From the NCBI GenBank assembly GCA_964606165.1, contig CAZSFQ010000003.1, positions 70,463 to 134,462 of the forward strand: DNA of 64,000 bases. Reading direction: 5' to 3'. This DNA is from UBA4923 sp964606165. GTDB taxonomy: Bacteria; Bacillota; Clostridia; Saccharofermentanales; DTU023. The notes under the pieces were generated by a model, which was not told the DNA's origin, searched no databases, and worked only from the letters and a program-made list of their open reading frames with translations. Below are positions 45,079-55,200 of the stretch, piece after piece (the stretch's first letter is position 1; the number at the start of each line of letters is the position of its first letter). Both the position numbers and the translations under genes were made by a program.

Positions 45079-48000
45079 ATGCCACCAGCATGCTGCCCCC
45101 GCCTCATCTATCACACAGATCCCGACCAGCTGGTCCGCCGGGTCTTTGACGAACTTGGCCAACACCAGTCGGCCTGGCCGGATCACCGGGCCTTCATCCT
45201 GGTGCCGGAGTATCTGAAAGCCGATATGGAGCGCCGCTACCTGACCGGACAGCATGCCGGCGGTCTGATGATGTCTGAAGTCCTTTCCTTTCGCCGCCTG
45301 GCAACGCGGCTTTTCATGGAGGCGGGCCGCCAGGCCGCGGCCAGTCTCTCAAAAGCGGGCAAGGCTGTTTTGGCACAGGGCTTGCTGCTGGACAGCAAGC
45401 TTCCTTTCCGAAGATTCAACCGGCTGGCCGGAAGACCGCGCTACGCCGCGGAACTGGTCAGTGTTCTGGGAGATTTTCAACGTTATGGTATATCCACCAA
45501 AGACCTGATGAATACTGAAGAGGAGATCGGCACTGCCGTCGCGAGCCAGGCAACCATGGATAAGCTGCACGATTTCGCTCTTCTCAAGGATGCGCTGGAA
45601 AAAGAACTTCAACTGCGGCACTTGGATGACCCTGACGAAGAACTGAGCCGTTTGGCGCAATTACTGGACACCGAACCCTTGCCCGGCCGCCTGGCTTTCC
45701 TGGGGAACTCCCATGTCTGGATCCTGGGTTTCGGCAACAGCCGTGATTTTACCTCCCAGGAGCGGCAGGTCCTGAAAGCCCTCTCATCCAAAGTCGCTTC
45801 CCTGACCATCGCGATTGCCGATGACGGCTCGGAAGGGGAAGAAATCGCTTTCCGGCATGGCAGCGAAAGCCTGCGGTCGCTCGAGCGGCTCTTCCCCGGA
45901 TCCAGGAGGGAACGGCTGCCATCTCCAGTCACCCGCCCGCAACCGGAGATGTGCTTTATACGGGCCATCGACAGGCGTGAGGAAGTGCGCTATGCCGCCG
46001 GGGAAATCCGCAGACTTCTGCTGACGGGCAAGACGCGGCGAAAGGACATCGGCATTGCCCTTTGTGAGACGGACATGGCTTCCGCCTACCTTGAACCTGC
46101 CCTGGCCGAGTACGGGATTGACGCCTACATTGACACGGGCAGGCCGCTCCATCAAAGCTCCTTTCTACGCTTCCTGCGATCTTTTCTCAAACTGTGCAAA
46201 CACGAATTCAGCCTGGATGACCTGCTCGACTATTACAGAAGCGGCCTTTCCGGCCTGGATGGCCAGGAGATCGATCTTTTTGAAAATGAGGCCCTGGCCA
46301 TCGGTTGGCGGGGAGTCCGCGATTCTTCCAGGATCCTGACCGGGTTTGACCCGCTGACGCCGGAGGGTCTGGCCGTCACCTCTGTTCTTGCTGACTTGGA
46401 AAAGTTGCTGATGCGGATAACCGCCATGCGGGAAGCAGGGACTGGCAGGTCCAAGTGCTCCCTGCTGATTGACTTGCTGTTTGAAGGTGAAAGCCCTCCC
46501 GCCCGGCTGATCGGGGAACAAAGGGACAAGCTGCTGGCGGACGGCCACAAGGAGAGCGCCCGTACTCTGGTCGCCTCTTGGAACGCGGTCATCGATTACC
46601 TGGAGGAATCCGCCGGGCTCCTCGGTGAGACCCGCATTTCCCAGGAGCATTTTGCATCCCTCCTGCTCGCGGGCATGGAGGGTTTGTCGCTGGCTTCAAT
46701 TCCCGCCGGTATCGATCTGGTCCGGGTGGGCTCACTTGCCCAGATGGCCTCCTGGCCATGCCGGATTTTATTTATTTTGGGCGCGACCGACGCGGCTTTT
46801 CCTCCTCCGCCCGGGCAGGAAGGCTACTTGCTGGATGAGGAAAGGGCTTTCCTGGCTGACCGGTCAGGCAAGCCCTTCCCCAACAGGACCAGGGACCAGG
46901 CCGCGACACAGGCCTGGCTGATTCACTCACTCCTTACCAGACCCGGCCAGGCACTTTACTTGTCAACACCGACCCTGGGAGACGACAGTTCGCGTCTCTT
47001 TGACGAATGGCTTGCGGAAAAAGGAGGCGATGAAATCGTCCTGACCAGGCAGACTGCTCAACCCGACCCGCGCTGGTACGCGCCCGGGACGGCGGTCAGG
47101 ATGCTCCGATGGACCCGCGACGCGCCCCTGGCCTGGCAGGAGGCCGTCGCGCATTTCAAAAAAGATATTCCCCGCCTGCTTCAGCCGGCCGATGAAATGG
47201 CCGCTTCTCTCGCCCTGCCCCAATCACTGGCCGAAGCCGTCATGACAGAGCGTAAGGGCGTCAGCGTTTCCTTGATCCAGCTTTATAATTCCTGTCCCTT
47301 CCGGTTCTTTATCCAATACCTGACGGGCGCAACCGAACGGATCATACCCGAGGACATGGCAAGCCACCAGGGAACCCTCCTTCACCGCCTGATGGAATTG
47401 GCTGTGGAGGAATTGATCGACCTGCTCGGGGTCTCTTCGCAGGATGAAAATTTGGCAGTCACTCTTGGCTGGCAAGAACGTCTGACCCCCCTGCATATGC
47501 GCGATCTGTACCGGCAGGCGACCGGGGACCGGCAGCTGGCATGGTATGGGGAGCCGTCTCTTTCAGGCGGAATCGGCGAGCGAATGATCATGCGCGCCGC
47601 GGACACCCTTGGCATCCTCGCCGAATTCAACCGCAAGGATGAATTCAGGCCGCGGCTTCTGGAGTGGTACTTCCCCCAGGAAGGTCGGCCGCCCTATCTG
47701 TTGAGGGCCGGCAAACACGACTTCACCTGCCGCGGCCTGATCGACCGGATCGATGAAAACCCGCAGGGCCTGATCCGGCTGATCGATTATAAGCGTTCAT
47801 CCCGGGAGTTCTCCTGGCTGGGCCTTTACGATGGTACCGACCTCCAGCTCCCTCTCTACAAAAGAGCTTATGAGACCGCTTTTCCGGGAAGCCTGATCGA
47901 AGGACTTCTTTTCGCCGGCTGGAAGACATCCAATCATTACCAACTATCTTCCTTCCGGCCGCCCCCCTCTCCCGATGAAAATACAGGCCTCAAATCACTC

Positions 48001-48270
48001 GAAAAGCAGATGGCCGTATGGAAGGAAGATCACCTGCAAAAGGTGGCCCGTTTCGCTGAAAAGAAAGCTGTCGAAAGCCTGGAATCAATCCTGAGCGGAC
48101 ATTTCCCCGCAAAGCCAGCCATGCGGGAAAACAGCCAAAACCCCTGCGCTTACTGCCCCTGGTATGCCGCCTGCGGCTACGACAGCCGGCTGGCGCGAAA
48201 TCAGGCCAAAGCCGCGGATAAAGAAGAAAACAGCAGGGCGCGCGAGGCAATCCTGGAGGCGGGCGGTTAA
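45079..48270 (+). CDS. addB: ATP-dependent nuclease subunit AddB
   Basis: 1063 residues of the AddB helicase/nuclease family, acting in double-strand-break repair with AddA. The C-terminus has a RecB-like nuclease with GLIDRIDE and IDYKRSS, and the Fe-S cluster cysteines (Cys in SCPFRFFIQYL and the CAYCPWYAACGY block). The N-terminal region lacks the expected Walker A GxxGxGK loop and starts PRLIYHTDPDQLV. AddB is thought not to need ATPase activity, so this can still be functional. It is separated from addA by two genes on the opposite strand. Confidence 0.88.
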   Translation: MPPACCPRLIYHTDPDQLVRRVFDELGQHQSAWPDHRAFILVPEYLKADMERRYLTGQHAGGLMMSEVLSFRRLATRLFMEAGRQAAASLSKAGKAVLAQGLLLDSKLPFRRFNRLAGRPRYAAELVSVLGDFQRYGISTKDLMNTEEEIGTAVASQATMDKLHDFALLKDALEKELQLRHLDDPDEELSRLAQLLDTEPLPGRLAFLGNSHVWILGFGNSRDFTSQERQVLKALSSKVASLTIAIADDGSEGEEIAFRHGSESLRSLERLFPGSRRERLPSPVTRPQPEMCFIRAIDRREEVRYAAGEIRRLLLTGKTRRKDIGIALCETDMASAYLEPALAEYGIDAYIDTGRPLHQSSFLRFLRSFLKLCKHEFSLDDLLDYYRSGLSGLDGQEIDLFENEALAIGWRGVRDSSRILTGFDPLTPEGLAVTSVLADLEKLLMRITAMREAGTGRSKCSLLIDLLFEGESPPARLIGEQRDKLLADGHKESARTLVASWNAVIDYLEESAGLLGETRISQEHFASLLLAGMEGLSLASIPAGIDLVRVGSLAQMASWPCRILFILGATDAAFPPPPGQEGYLLDEERAFLADRSGKPFPNRTRDQAATQAWLIHSLLTRPGQALYLSTPTLGDDSSRLFDEWLAEKGGDEIVLTRQTAQPDPRWYAPGTAVRMLRWTRDAPLAWQEAVAHFKKDIPRLLQPADEMAASLALPQSLAEAVMTERKGVSVSLIQLYNSCPFRFFIQYLTGATERIIPEDMASHQGTLLHRLMELAVEELIDLLGVSSQDENLAVTLGWQERLTPLHMRDLYRQATGDRQLAWYGEPSLSGGIGERMIMRAADTLGILAEFNRKDEFRPRLLEWYFPQEGRPPYLLRAGKHDFTCRGLIDRIDENPQGLIRLIDYKRSSREFSWLGLYDGTDLQLPLYKRAYETAFPGSLIEGLLFAGWKTSNHYQLSSFRPPPSPDENTGLKSLEKQMAVWKEDHLQKVARFAEKKAVESLESILSGHFPAKPAMRENSQNPCAYCPWYAACGYDSRLARNQAKAADKEENSRAREAILEAGG

Positions 48271-48287
48271 GCTCAGGGACGCGCCTC

Positions 48288-50612
48288 TCAGGGCCAGGGA
48301 TTTTCTTTCATGTAAGTCAAGTAGGGTTCGTTGATTGCGGTCCAATCTTCTTCAGTTAACAGATCTTTGTAATAATCCGAATCAATGACGACCCGGGCCG
48401 TATCGTAGCGCAGTTTGACCTCGCGGTTGATAAGCTCGATGTAGGCTGCCTGGTCATCCAGCTCCTGGCCTTGGTGGAGGGTGAAGGTTCCGGTCGCGGC
48501 ATTGTAGCGCCCTTTTTCCGTGATCCAGCTTCGCCCGAGGAATATGGCCAGGGCTTCCGTGTCGGAGAAGATGTCGCGTCCTGAGAAAAATCTGGAGTCG
48601 TAGGGGACACCCATGTAGTTGTAAATTGTCGGAAGCAGATCCAGGCTGGTGCAGTACTTGTCGACAACTTCCGGTTCGATCCCGTCATGGTAAAACAAGG
48701 CGCAGCTTTCGTAGATGTCAAAAACCTTGTCAAGGCTCTTTCCCGCCAGGGCCTCGTAACTGGAGTGTTCTTCGAGGGCATAGGGATAATGGTCGGGGTT
48801 GATGACAATCAGGGTCCTGTCCGCAATGCCGGCATCTCTCAGCTGCCGCATCAGGCTCTCCATGGCCAGTTCCAGTTCATAGTTGGCGGCCAGGTAGGCG
48901 ATCCCCTCATGGGGCAGGTCCAGATGCGAGAAGGTGTCCCAGTGACGGGCCGCCATGGCGTTTCCCATTTTCGTCCAGTTGGCGTGACCACTGACCGTCA
49001 GGTAGTAAACGTGGAAGGGTTCCTCGTCCAGGAACTCGAATGCCGTCTTTTCGATCATCTCCAGATCGGATTCCGGCCAGGTCCGCTTGACCTCCAGCCC
49101 GTGGCCCAGCCCCCGGTAATCGTAGCCCAGGTTGGGGTGGGACAGGTCGCGCGCGTAGTAATTCCAGGTGTGGTTGTGCCAGGCGTAAGTCGTATAGCCC
49201 AAGCGCTCAAACATCTTGCCGGGCACCATGGCCATGTCATTTTTATGGGCTTCCTTCAAGGTCCAGACACCCTGCTTGGGTATCATGCCGCAAAGCCCGG
49301 CATATTCACCGTCCAGGGTCGATACGGTCCACACCGGCACATAGAAATTCTCGAAGTAAACCCCCTGGTGATACATTTGCCAAAGTGTCGGGGTCAATTC
49401 CTCGTCGATGCAGTATTTGGAAAAACTCTCGGCCGTCACAAAGATCAGGTTGAAGCCCTTGCCCCGCCCCGTATGGTCATTTGTATAGGAGGGCTCTGTC
49501 CGAGAAAAGACCAGGTCCAGATAACGGACCAGGTCAGCCCTGGTTTTCCCCATCAGGATGGGGGCTGCGTTGTCCTCGGAGACATAGTCTTCGAGCCGTG
49601 CATCATAATCAATGGGCAGGACATTGGGGGCCCGCACAAAGACATCATCCGGCTCCGTTTCGAGAGGACCCGGCAAAGACTGGTCCGGCTCGGTCATCCA
49701 GGGCGGATCAATGGGATCCGGGATCAAATCATCCGGTACCAGCGCGCTTCGGGGGTACACTATGTGGCTGACGTCGACTCCCATGGCGGACAGGAGGCCA
49801 AACTGATTGGTCCCGGTCAGGATCTCGTTTTCGAGAAAATAGTGTTCCCAGGGGCTGTTAAGCGAACGGTCAAAGGCCATGACGCCGACGGTCGCCCCGA
49901 AGAGGACAAAAGCGGCAGCCAGCGCGGCCAGCACCTCCGGCCATCTTTTTTTTCTTCCGGCGCAGTCAGTGTCAACTCGCTTCTTCACGAAGACGTAATA
50001 GATGGATATAGGGGAGAGCATGAGGACAAACCAGGGTGTATTGCGGAGAATCTTGATTACAATATCCTCCATAAATTGCAGCACCTGGCCGCCGTGGCCG
50101 ATTGAGTAAACGACGAAAAAAGTCCGGAAGAATTTATAGTAAACAAGCTGTGCCGCGTAAATGAAGGGAAAGATAAATAAAAGCGCGTAGGTGGCGGCGT
50201 TGCGGACTTTTTGAGGTAAAACCCGTAAAAGGGCAGACAGGATCACCGCCCGGACCAGACAAAACAAAGTCAGATAGAGAAGGCCGATGGTGAAAAAGGG
50301 ACCGTCCACATTGATGCGGAGCACAATCTCACTGATCAACTGGGCGGCAAAGAGTATCACAACCAGATGAAGACCACAAGACAGACGTCCCCGCCAGCCC
50401 CCGTCAAGCGGATTGGCAAAATCCTCGGCGGGCAAGGCGGCCCGCAAAATAAAATCGGGGCGGTTGACAAGCGGGCGGCGCATGTTCCGCACTCCCTGTT
50501 CTGGCTCCACGGTTTCACCGCGCGACGCTGCCGCCTTTAATTCATCAAGGCGGCCGTCACTTTCGTGGTTACGGTTCTCCCGCGTCTTCCCGCCCTTTGA
50601 TTGAAAACTCAT
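48288..50612 (-). CDS. LtaS-like phosphoglycerol transferase (sulfatase-fold membrane protein)
   Basis: 774 residues. A basic cytoplasmic N-terminus is followed by five or so membrane segments to about residue 230, then a large extracellular alkaline-phosphatase-fold domain. Blocks include IFVTAESFSKY (metal-binding Glu), the VSTLDGEY Thr in the position of the LtaS catalytic Thr, and VINPDHYPYAL (Asp-His). Probably polymerises glycerol phosphate or a related group at the cell surface. The start at 50612 has AGGAGG seven bases upstream. It lies between addB and the lipoprotein gene. Confidence 0.82.
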   Translation of the reverse strand: MSFQSKGGKTRENRNHESDGRLDELKAAASRGETVEPEQGVRNMRRPLVNRPDFILRAALPAEDFANPLDGGWRGRLSCGLHLVVILFAAQLISEIVLRINVDGPFFTIGLLYLTLFCLVRAVILSALLRVLPQKVRNAATYALLFIFPFIYAAQLVYYKFFRTFFVVYSIGHGGQVLQFMEDIVIKILRNTPWFVLMLSPISIYYVFVKKRVDTDCAGRKKRWPEVLAALAAAFVLFGATVGVMAFDRSLNSPWEHYFLENEILTGTNQFGLLSAMGVDVSHIVYPRSALVPDDLIPDPIDPPWMTEPDQSLPGPLETEPDDVFVRAPNVLPIDYDARLEDYVSEDNAAPILMGKTRADLVRYLDLVFSRTEPSYTNDHTGRGKGFNLIFVTAESFSKYCIDEELTPTLWQMYHQGVYFENFYVPVWTVSTLDGEYAGLCGMIPKQGVWTLKEAHKNDMAMVPGKMFERLGYTTYAWHNHTWNYYARDLSHPNLGYDYRGLGHGLEVKRTWPESDLEMIEKTAFEFLDEEPFHVYYLTVSGHANWTKMGNAMAARHWDTFSHLDLPHEGIAYLAANYELELAMESLMRQLRDAGIADRTLIVINPDHYPYALEEHSSYEALAGKSLDKVFDIYESCALFYHDGIEPEVVDKYCTSLDLLPTIYNYMGVPYDSRFFSGRDIFSDTEALAIFLGRSWITEKGRYNAATGTFTLHQGQELDDQAAYIELINREVKLRYDTARVVIDSDYYKDLLTEEDWTAINEPYLTYMKENPWP

Positions 50613-50652
50613 CCAAGAGCCTCCTGTTACCCGACAATGATAGCACAGCACT

Positions 50653-52122
50653 CTAGGGTGCGGATGGGAAAATGGTGTCCTCATAGACGACCTGTTCCGG
50701 TACCGGAACGTCGACAATCAGGATATCACTCCCGCCGTACTGATCCTTGAAGCTGGAAATGAGATCCAGTTCGACATCCCCGTGGAAGCGCAGGTTGATC
50801 TCCCGGAAATCCTCCACCGCGGGGCGGTCATACATGATCTCTTCGACGACGTAAAGAAGGTAAAGCGTCGAGTTCACCCTGTCACCTTTCTCGTAAAAGG
50901 ACTGATAGGGGACAGCCTCCTGACAGCTGCCATTTACGACGGCCTTGTAAAGGATGGCAAAAAAGTTGCGGGCGCGGTCAGTCTGGTCATAACCGTAGAA
51001 CAAACGGGTAACACCTGCCTGATAGCTGTAGTCCCAACGGCTGACTGGCTGGCCTGTCCTGAAGTCGTCGTTCCAGTAGTTCATGTCAAGCCTGGCTGTC
51101 ACATCCTGCTCAAGCCAGGGGGCGATCTGATCGAACAAGGGCATCAGATCCACGCCATCCAGATTCCTGGGGTATTCTTTCAGGCCGCTGACAAGATACT
51201 CCTTTGTCAGCCGCTCCACTTTCAGTCCCTGGCCGGCAAACCATTCCGTATCGGCAATGGCTTCAACTATGACCCTTTCGCCATTGGAAAGTCCCGCTGA
51301 AGGCAGCGCGGTAAAACGGACAGGCACTCCACCCTGAAGGCCGCCCTCAACCCAGTCGGCAGGCAAGCGGGTGGTGTCAAAGCTGATAATGCCCTGGTCG
51401 CTGACACCGTCAAAAATCAAGACCAGGTTCTCAAACAGATCGACCTGGACCAGGGGCGGGAGTCCCGACACTTCAAAGGACAAATTGGTCTCGCGCGCGA
51501 TCTTTCCCCTGGCGGTCAGGATCCGGTTGTCGGGGATCACTTTCAGCTCGACCAAATCGCCGTTTGACAGATCGGTGTTGCCGCGGGTGAAAACAAATTC
51601 GAAGCCCTGCTTGAAGCGGTCGACATCGCCTGACAATGAGACCGAGGCCTGGCCCCGCCCGTCATAACCCGAAAAAGCAAGTTCCACATCCTCTTTGACA
51701 TCAATCGGCACTGCCTCCTTGAGGCCTTCGACTGTGTATTTGAAGCGGACATTCCGGAAACGGACACCTGCCTCCTTTGCCAGCTGATGATCGTAGTCAG
51801 CGCGGATGGTCACCTCGTCGCCGTTTTTCAAACCCACTGTTCTGTCGGGAGTAAAAACCAGCGAACTGAGCACGGCTTCGCGTTGAAAGAGGCGTTGAAA
51901 TCCTTTTTCGTCATGCTCGTCAAGCCTGTCTGACGCCTCATCAAGCAAAGCGCGTATCACGGATTCATCCGGGCCGACAGAGATGGCAGCGAAGCCATCC
52001 GCCCCGGTTACTTGCACAAGAGCCATTTCCCTGGCGTCATAAGTCTGCGAACTGCATGAAGCGGTCAAAATCAGGCCAAGGGCCAGAATCAGGATTAAAA
52101 CAAGTGTGCGTTTCAAGCGCAT
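50653..52122 (-). CDS. Lipoprotein with repeated beta domains, unknown function
   Basis: 489 residues. Basic N-terminus, hydrophobic stretch and lipobox LTASCSS. About four repeats of a roughly 90-residue domain follow, each with LKNGDEVTI-like or LSNGDLVEL-like text, resembling beta-rich adhesive modules. I recognise no enzyme motif. The start at 52122 is uncertain: a TTG seven codons upstream is a possible alternative. It lies upstream of the LtaS-like gene on the same strand and may be co-transcribed. Function unknown; an envelope role is likely. Confidence 0.7.
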   Translation of the reverse strand: MRLKRTLVLILILALGLILTASCSSQTYDAREMALVQVTGADGFAAISVGPDESVIRALLDEASDRLDEHDEKGFQRLFQREAVLSSLVFTPDRTVGLKNGDEVTIRADYDHQLAKEAGVRFRNVRFKYTVEGLKEAVPIDVKEDVELAFSGYDGRGQASVSLSGDVDRFKQGFEFVFTRGNTDLSNGDLVELKVIPDNRILTARGKIARETNLSFEVSGLPPLVQVDLFENLVLIFDGVSDQGIISFDTTRLPADWVEGGLQGGVPVRFTALPSAGLSNGERVIVEAIADTEWFAGQGLKVERLTKEYLVSGLKEYPRNLDGVDLMPLFDQIAPWLEQDVTARLDMNYWNDDFRTGQPVSRWDYSYQAGVTRLFYGYDQTDRARNFFAILYKAVVNGSCQEAVPYQSFYEKGDRVNSTLYLLYVVEEIMYDRPAVEDFREINLRFHGDVELDLISSFKDQYGGSDILIVDVPVPEQVVYEDTIFPSAP

Positions 52123-52299
52123 CCCTCCATCCCCGCCTGCCAAAGACGGGCCTCATTATTGTCGGACATTTTAATTCTTCTTTCAAGTGATCACTTCCCC
52201 GGACTTCCCTGGCAGTATCTGACCGTGATCCGACTGCCCTTCTGCTAGAATGAAAAAACAGGAGCAAGTACCGGCCCGGATGATTGCGAAGACGACAAA

Positions 52300-55200
52300 A
52301 TGACTTCCCGACTGACAGACGACCAGCGGCTTGCCGTCGATTTTGACCGGCCGGCAAACCTGCTCATCTCCGCTGCGGCAGGATCGGGCAAGACGACCAC
52401 CCTGACTGAACGGATCGTTGAGCGGATGATCCAGGGAAAGGTTGCCCCCTCCCAGCTACTTGTCATCACTTTCACCGAATTGGCCGCCAAGGACCTGAAA
52501 GTAAAAATCTCATCCCGCTTCCGAAGGCTGCGGGATCAGGCATCCAGCCGGGAAGAGAGACGGCGTTTCGATCAGTTGGCCGGCGAGTTGGATCTGGCTC
52601 AAATCTCGACTATTCACGCTTTTTGCAATCGGGTGCTTGGCGCGCACCTGTCCAGTTTCTGTGATGAAAACGGTCAGACTCTCCTTGAGCCGGGCTACGG
52701 GATCCTGGAGGGAGCGCAGGAAACAAGGCTGCTTGAGGAATCCATCGATGCCGTCCTGTCGGACCTGTACGCCAGAATTGACGCCTGCCATACCATGCAG
52801 GAATCCTGGTGCAGGGAAGAACCCGCGCCCCTGATCCTGACGGGCGAAGAGATCAGTCTCCTCGATTGGCTTTCCGGTTTTCAAGCCATTTCCCTGGCCT
52901 ATTCCCCGGATCTCGACGACAGGGCTTTTCGGGAAGCCATTGTCCAGATGCTGGAACAGCTGCGAAACTTGCCGGATTATCGGGAATTGGCCCGGACAAA
53001 AACCCATGAACTCCTTCACCGGGCCCGGGCTTTCCCCCTGTCTGATGATTTCGCGGCCGGTTACTGGTGGGATCTTTTCGAAGAAGCCTTGGGCATGGCC
53101 CGCCAGACCCTTGACGATATTGAGTCTTCCCCCGCCTTGATCAGAGAATTCCAGGACTCCAAACTTGTCACCGACCAACAGATGCTGAATGTGGTTGATG
53201 TGGTGTCCGCCCTGGTTACCCGCCTTGAAGAGTCATCCGGCCGCAGCGCTGCCCGGTGGGATGAGATAGTCGAAGCCGGCCGGCAGATGGATCCGGTTCA
53301 ATTCCCAAGATCTGTGCATGCGGGCAAGGATCCTGTAAAAAAGGAGATCAAAGAGGACTTCGTTTATATGTGCCGCGCCGGTTTTTTGCCCTTGGTCGGC
53401 CTTGTCAGCGACCAGATCAAGCGCGGTTCAAGCAGGGACGCATCCTTTATCACCGGATACCCTGCCATCTTCACCACAAGAATTGAGGCAATCCGCAATG
53501 ATCTTGAAAGATCCGCGCAAGCCGTCGCCCGTTTCATGGAAGTCGTCCTTTTGCTGGACCAGGAGTTCAAGCGGCGCCGTTTCGGGATGAACGCCATTCA
53601 GTTCAGCGACATCGAACATGGCGCCCACCAACTGTTGAAGCAGGCGGAAATCAGGGAGGTCTACCTGTCAAAATTCAAAGAGATTTATGTCGATGAATAT
53701 CAGGATACCAGCAGCATCCAGGATGCCATCATCCGGGGGATTGCCCAAGACAACCTGCTCATGGTCGGTGATATTAAGCAAAGCATCTATCGCTTCCGAT
53801 ACGCCAACCCCGATCTTTTTGCCGGACACCAGGACAGCTCCTGTCTTGTCAAGGCCAATGAAGCGCCCCCTGCCCTGGATTCACGGCAAAGCGGTTATCT
53901 GGCCCTTCTCAACCGCTGTTTTCGCTCCCGGCCGCCGATAATCGGCTTCATCAACGATTTTTTCAGCTCATTTCTGACAAAACAATCAGGTGAAATTGAC
54001 TACGATGAGACTCAGCAGCTTTTCGCCGATGACCAAAAATGGCGCCTCCTCGATGAAGAGGAAGGAAGCACCTTCCCCGCCAATGTCGTCTTGGAAATCG
54101 CGACGGGGGTGAAGGCTGAAGCCGGCATCTTGGAAGCCGATATCGCCGCCATGTCCCCCGCAGCCCGTGAAGGCCTGATGGCACTCCGGGTCATTGGTGA
54201 GCTGCGGCGCAAAGGTGTGCCTTATGACAGGATTGCCATCCTTCTTCCGACCAATGAAAACTGCCGCGATTGCGAGGAGGTCTTAGTCCAATACGGCATC
54301 CCGGTCACCACCAGGTCTGGTGAAATGTATCCGGATAACCTGGTTTTCCGCCAACTTGAGGCACTTTTTTCCGTCCTTGACAACCCCAGGCAGGATTTCG
54401 CCCTCCTCTCCGTCCTGCTCGGACCATTCGCGCCCCAAGCCTGGTCAGGTGAAGAGCTGGTCCAGGTCGCCCGTCTTTCGCTGGATGACGCGGTTCCAAA
54501 GATTGAGGGCGGGGTGAAAAAGCGGCAATTATTTTTCCATGACCGCTTCTTCCGTCTCTGCGAATCCGCAGATCATCCCCTGGCAAAAAAAGCCGAAGTC
54601 TTTATTAACCGGATTGAACGATGGCGATTCCTGGCGCAGGAACTCAGTTTCCGCGGCCTGCTCGATCTGATCTTTTTTGAAACGGATTACCCCGAATATA
54701 TCGCCCAGGCAACTTTTGGCGAAAGCTACACAGCAGAATTGGACAAATTGCTTGACTTCGCGGCAGAGCCCGACACTGACACTCTGCCGGGCATACGGGG
54801 AGCTTTGCGAAAAATGAAGGAGATGATGAAGGCGGACACGGCCAGGGCTAAACCAAAAACAGCCCTTCTCCCCGGCGCTGTCCGCGTGCTGACCCGGCAC
54901 AGCAGCAAGGGTCTCGAGTGGGATTACGTCATTCTTGGCAGGCTGGATTTGAACTGGAGAACCCGGAAAACGAAACCGGTCATTCTTTTGTCCGAACATG
55001 AAGGGCTCTCCTGCGCGACCATTGCCGGGGACGGGATGACAGTCGTCAACAATCCCTTGCATGAGGCAGCGCTTATCGCCGAAGCCAACCGGGACAGAGC
55101 GGAAGCCTGGCGCTTACTTTATGTCGCCATGACGCGCGCAATCCACGGCCTTTACCTGCTCTGGCCCGTGGATCAGCCGTCGCTCGGAGACAAGCCGGCC

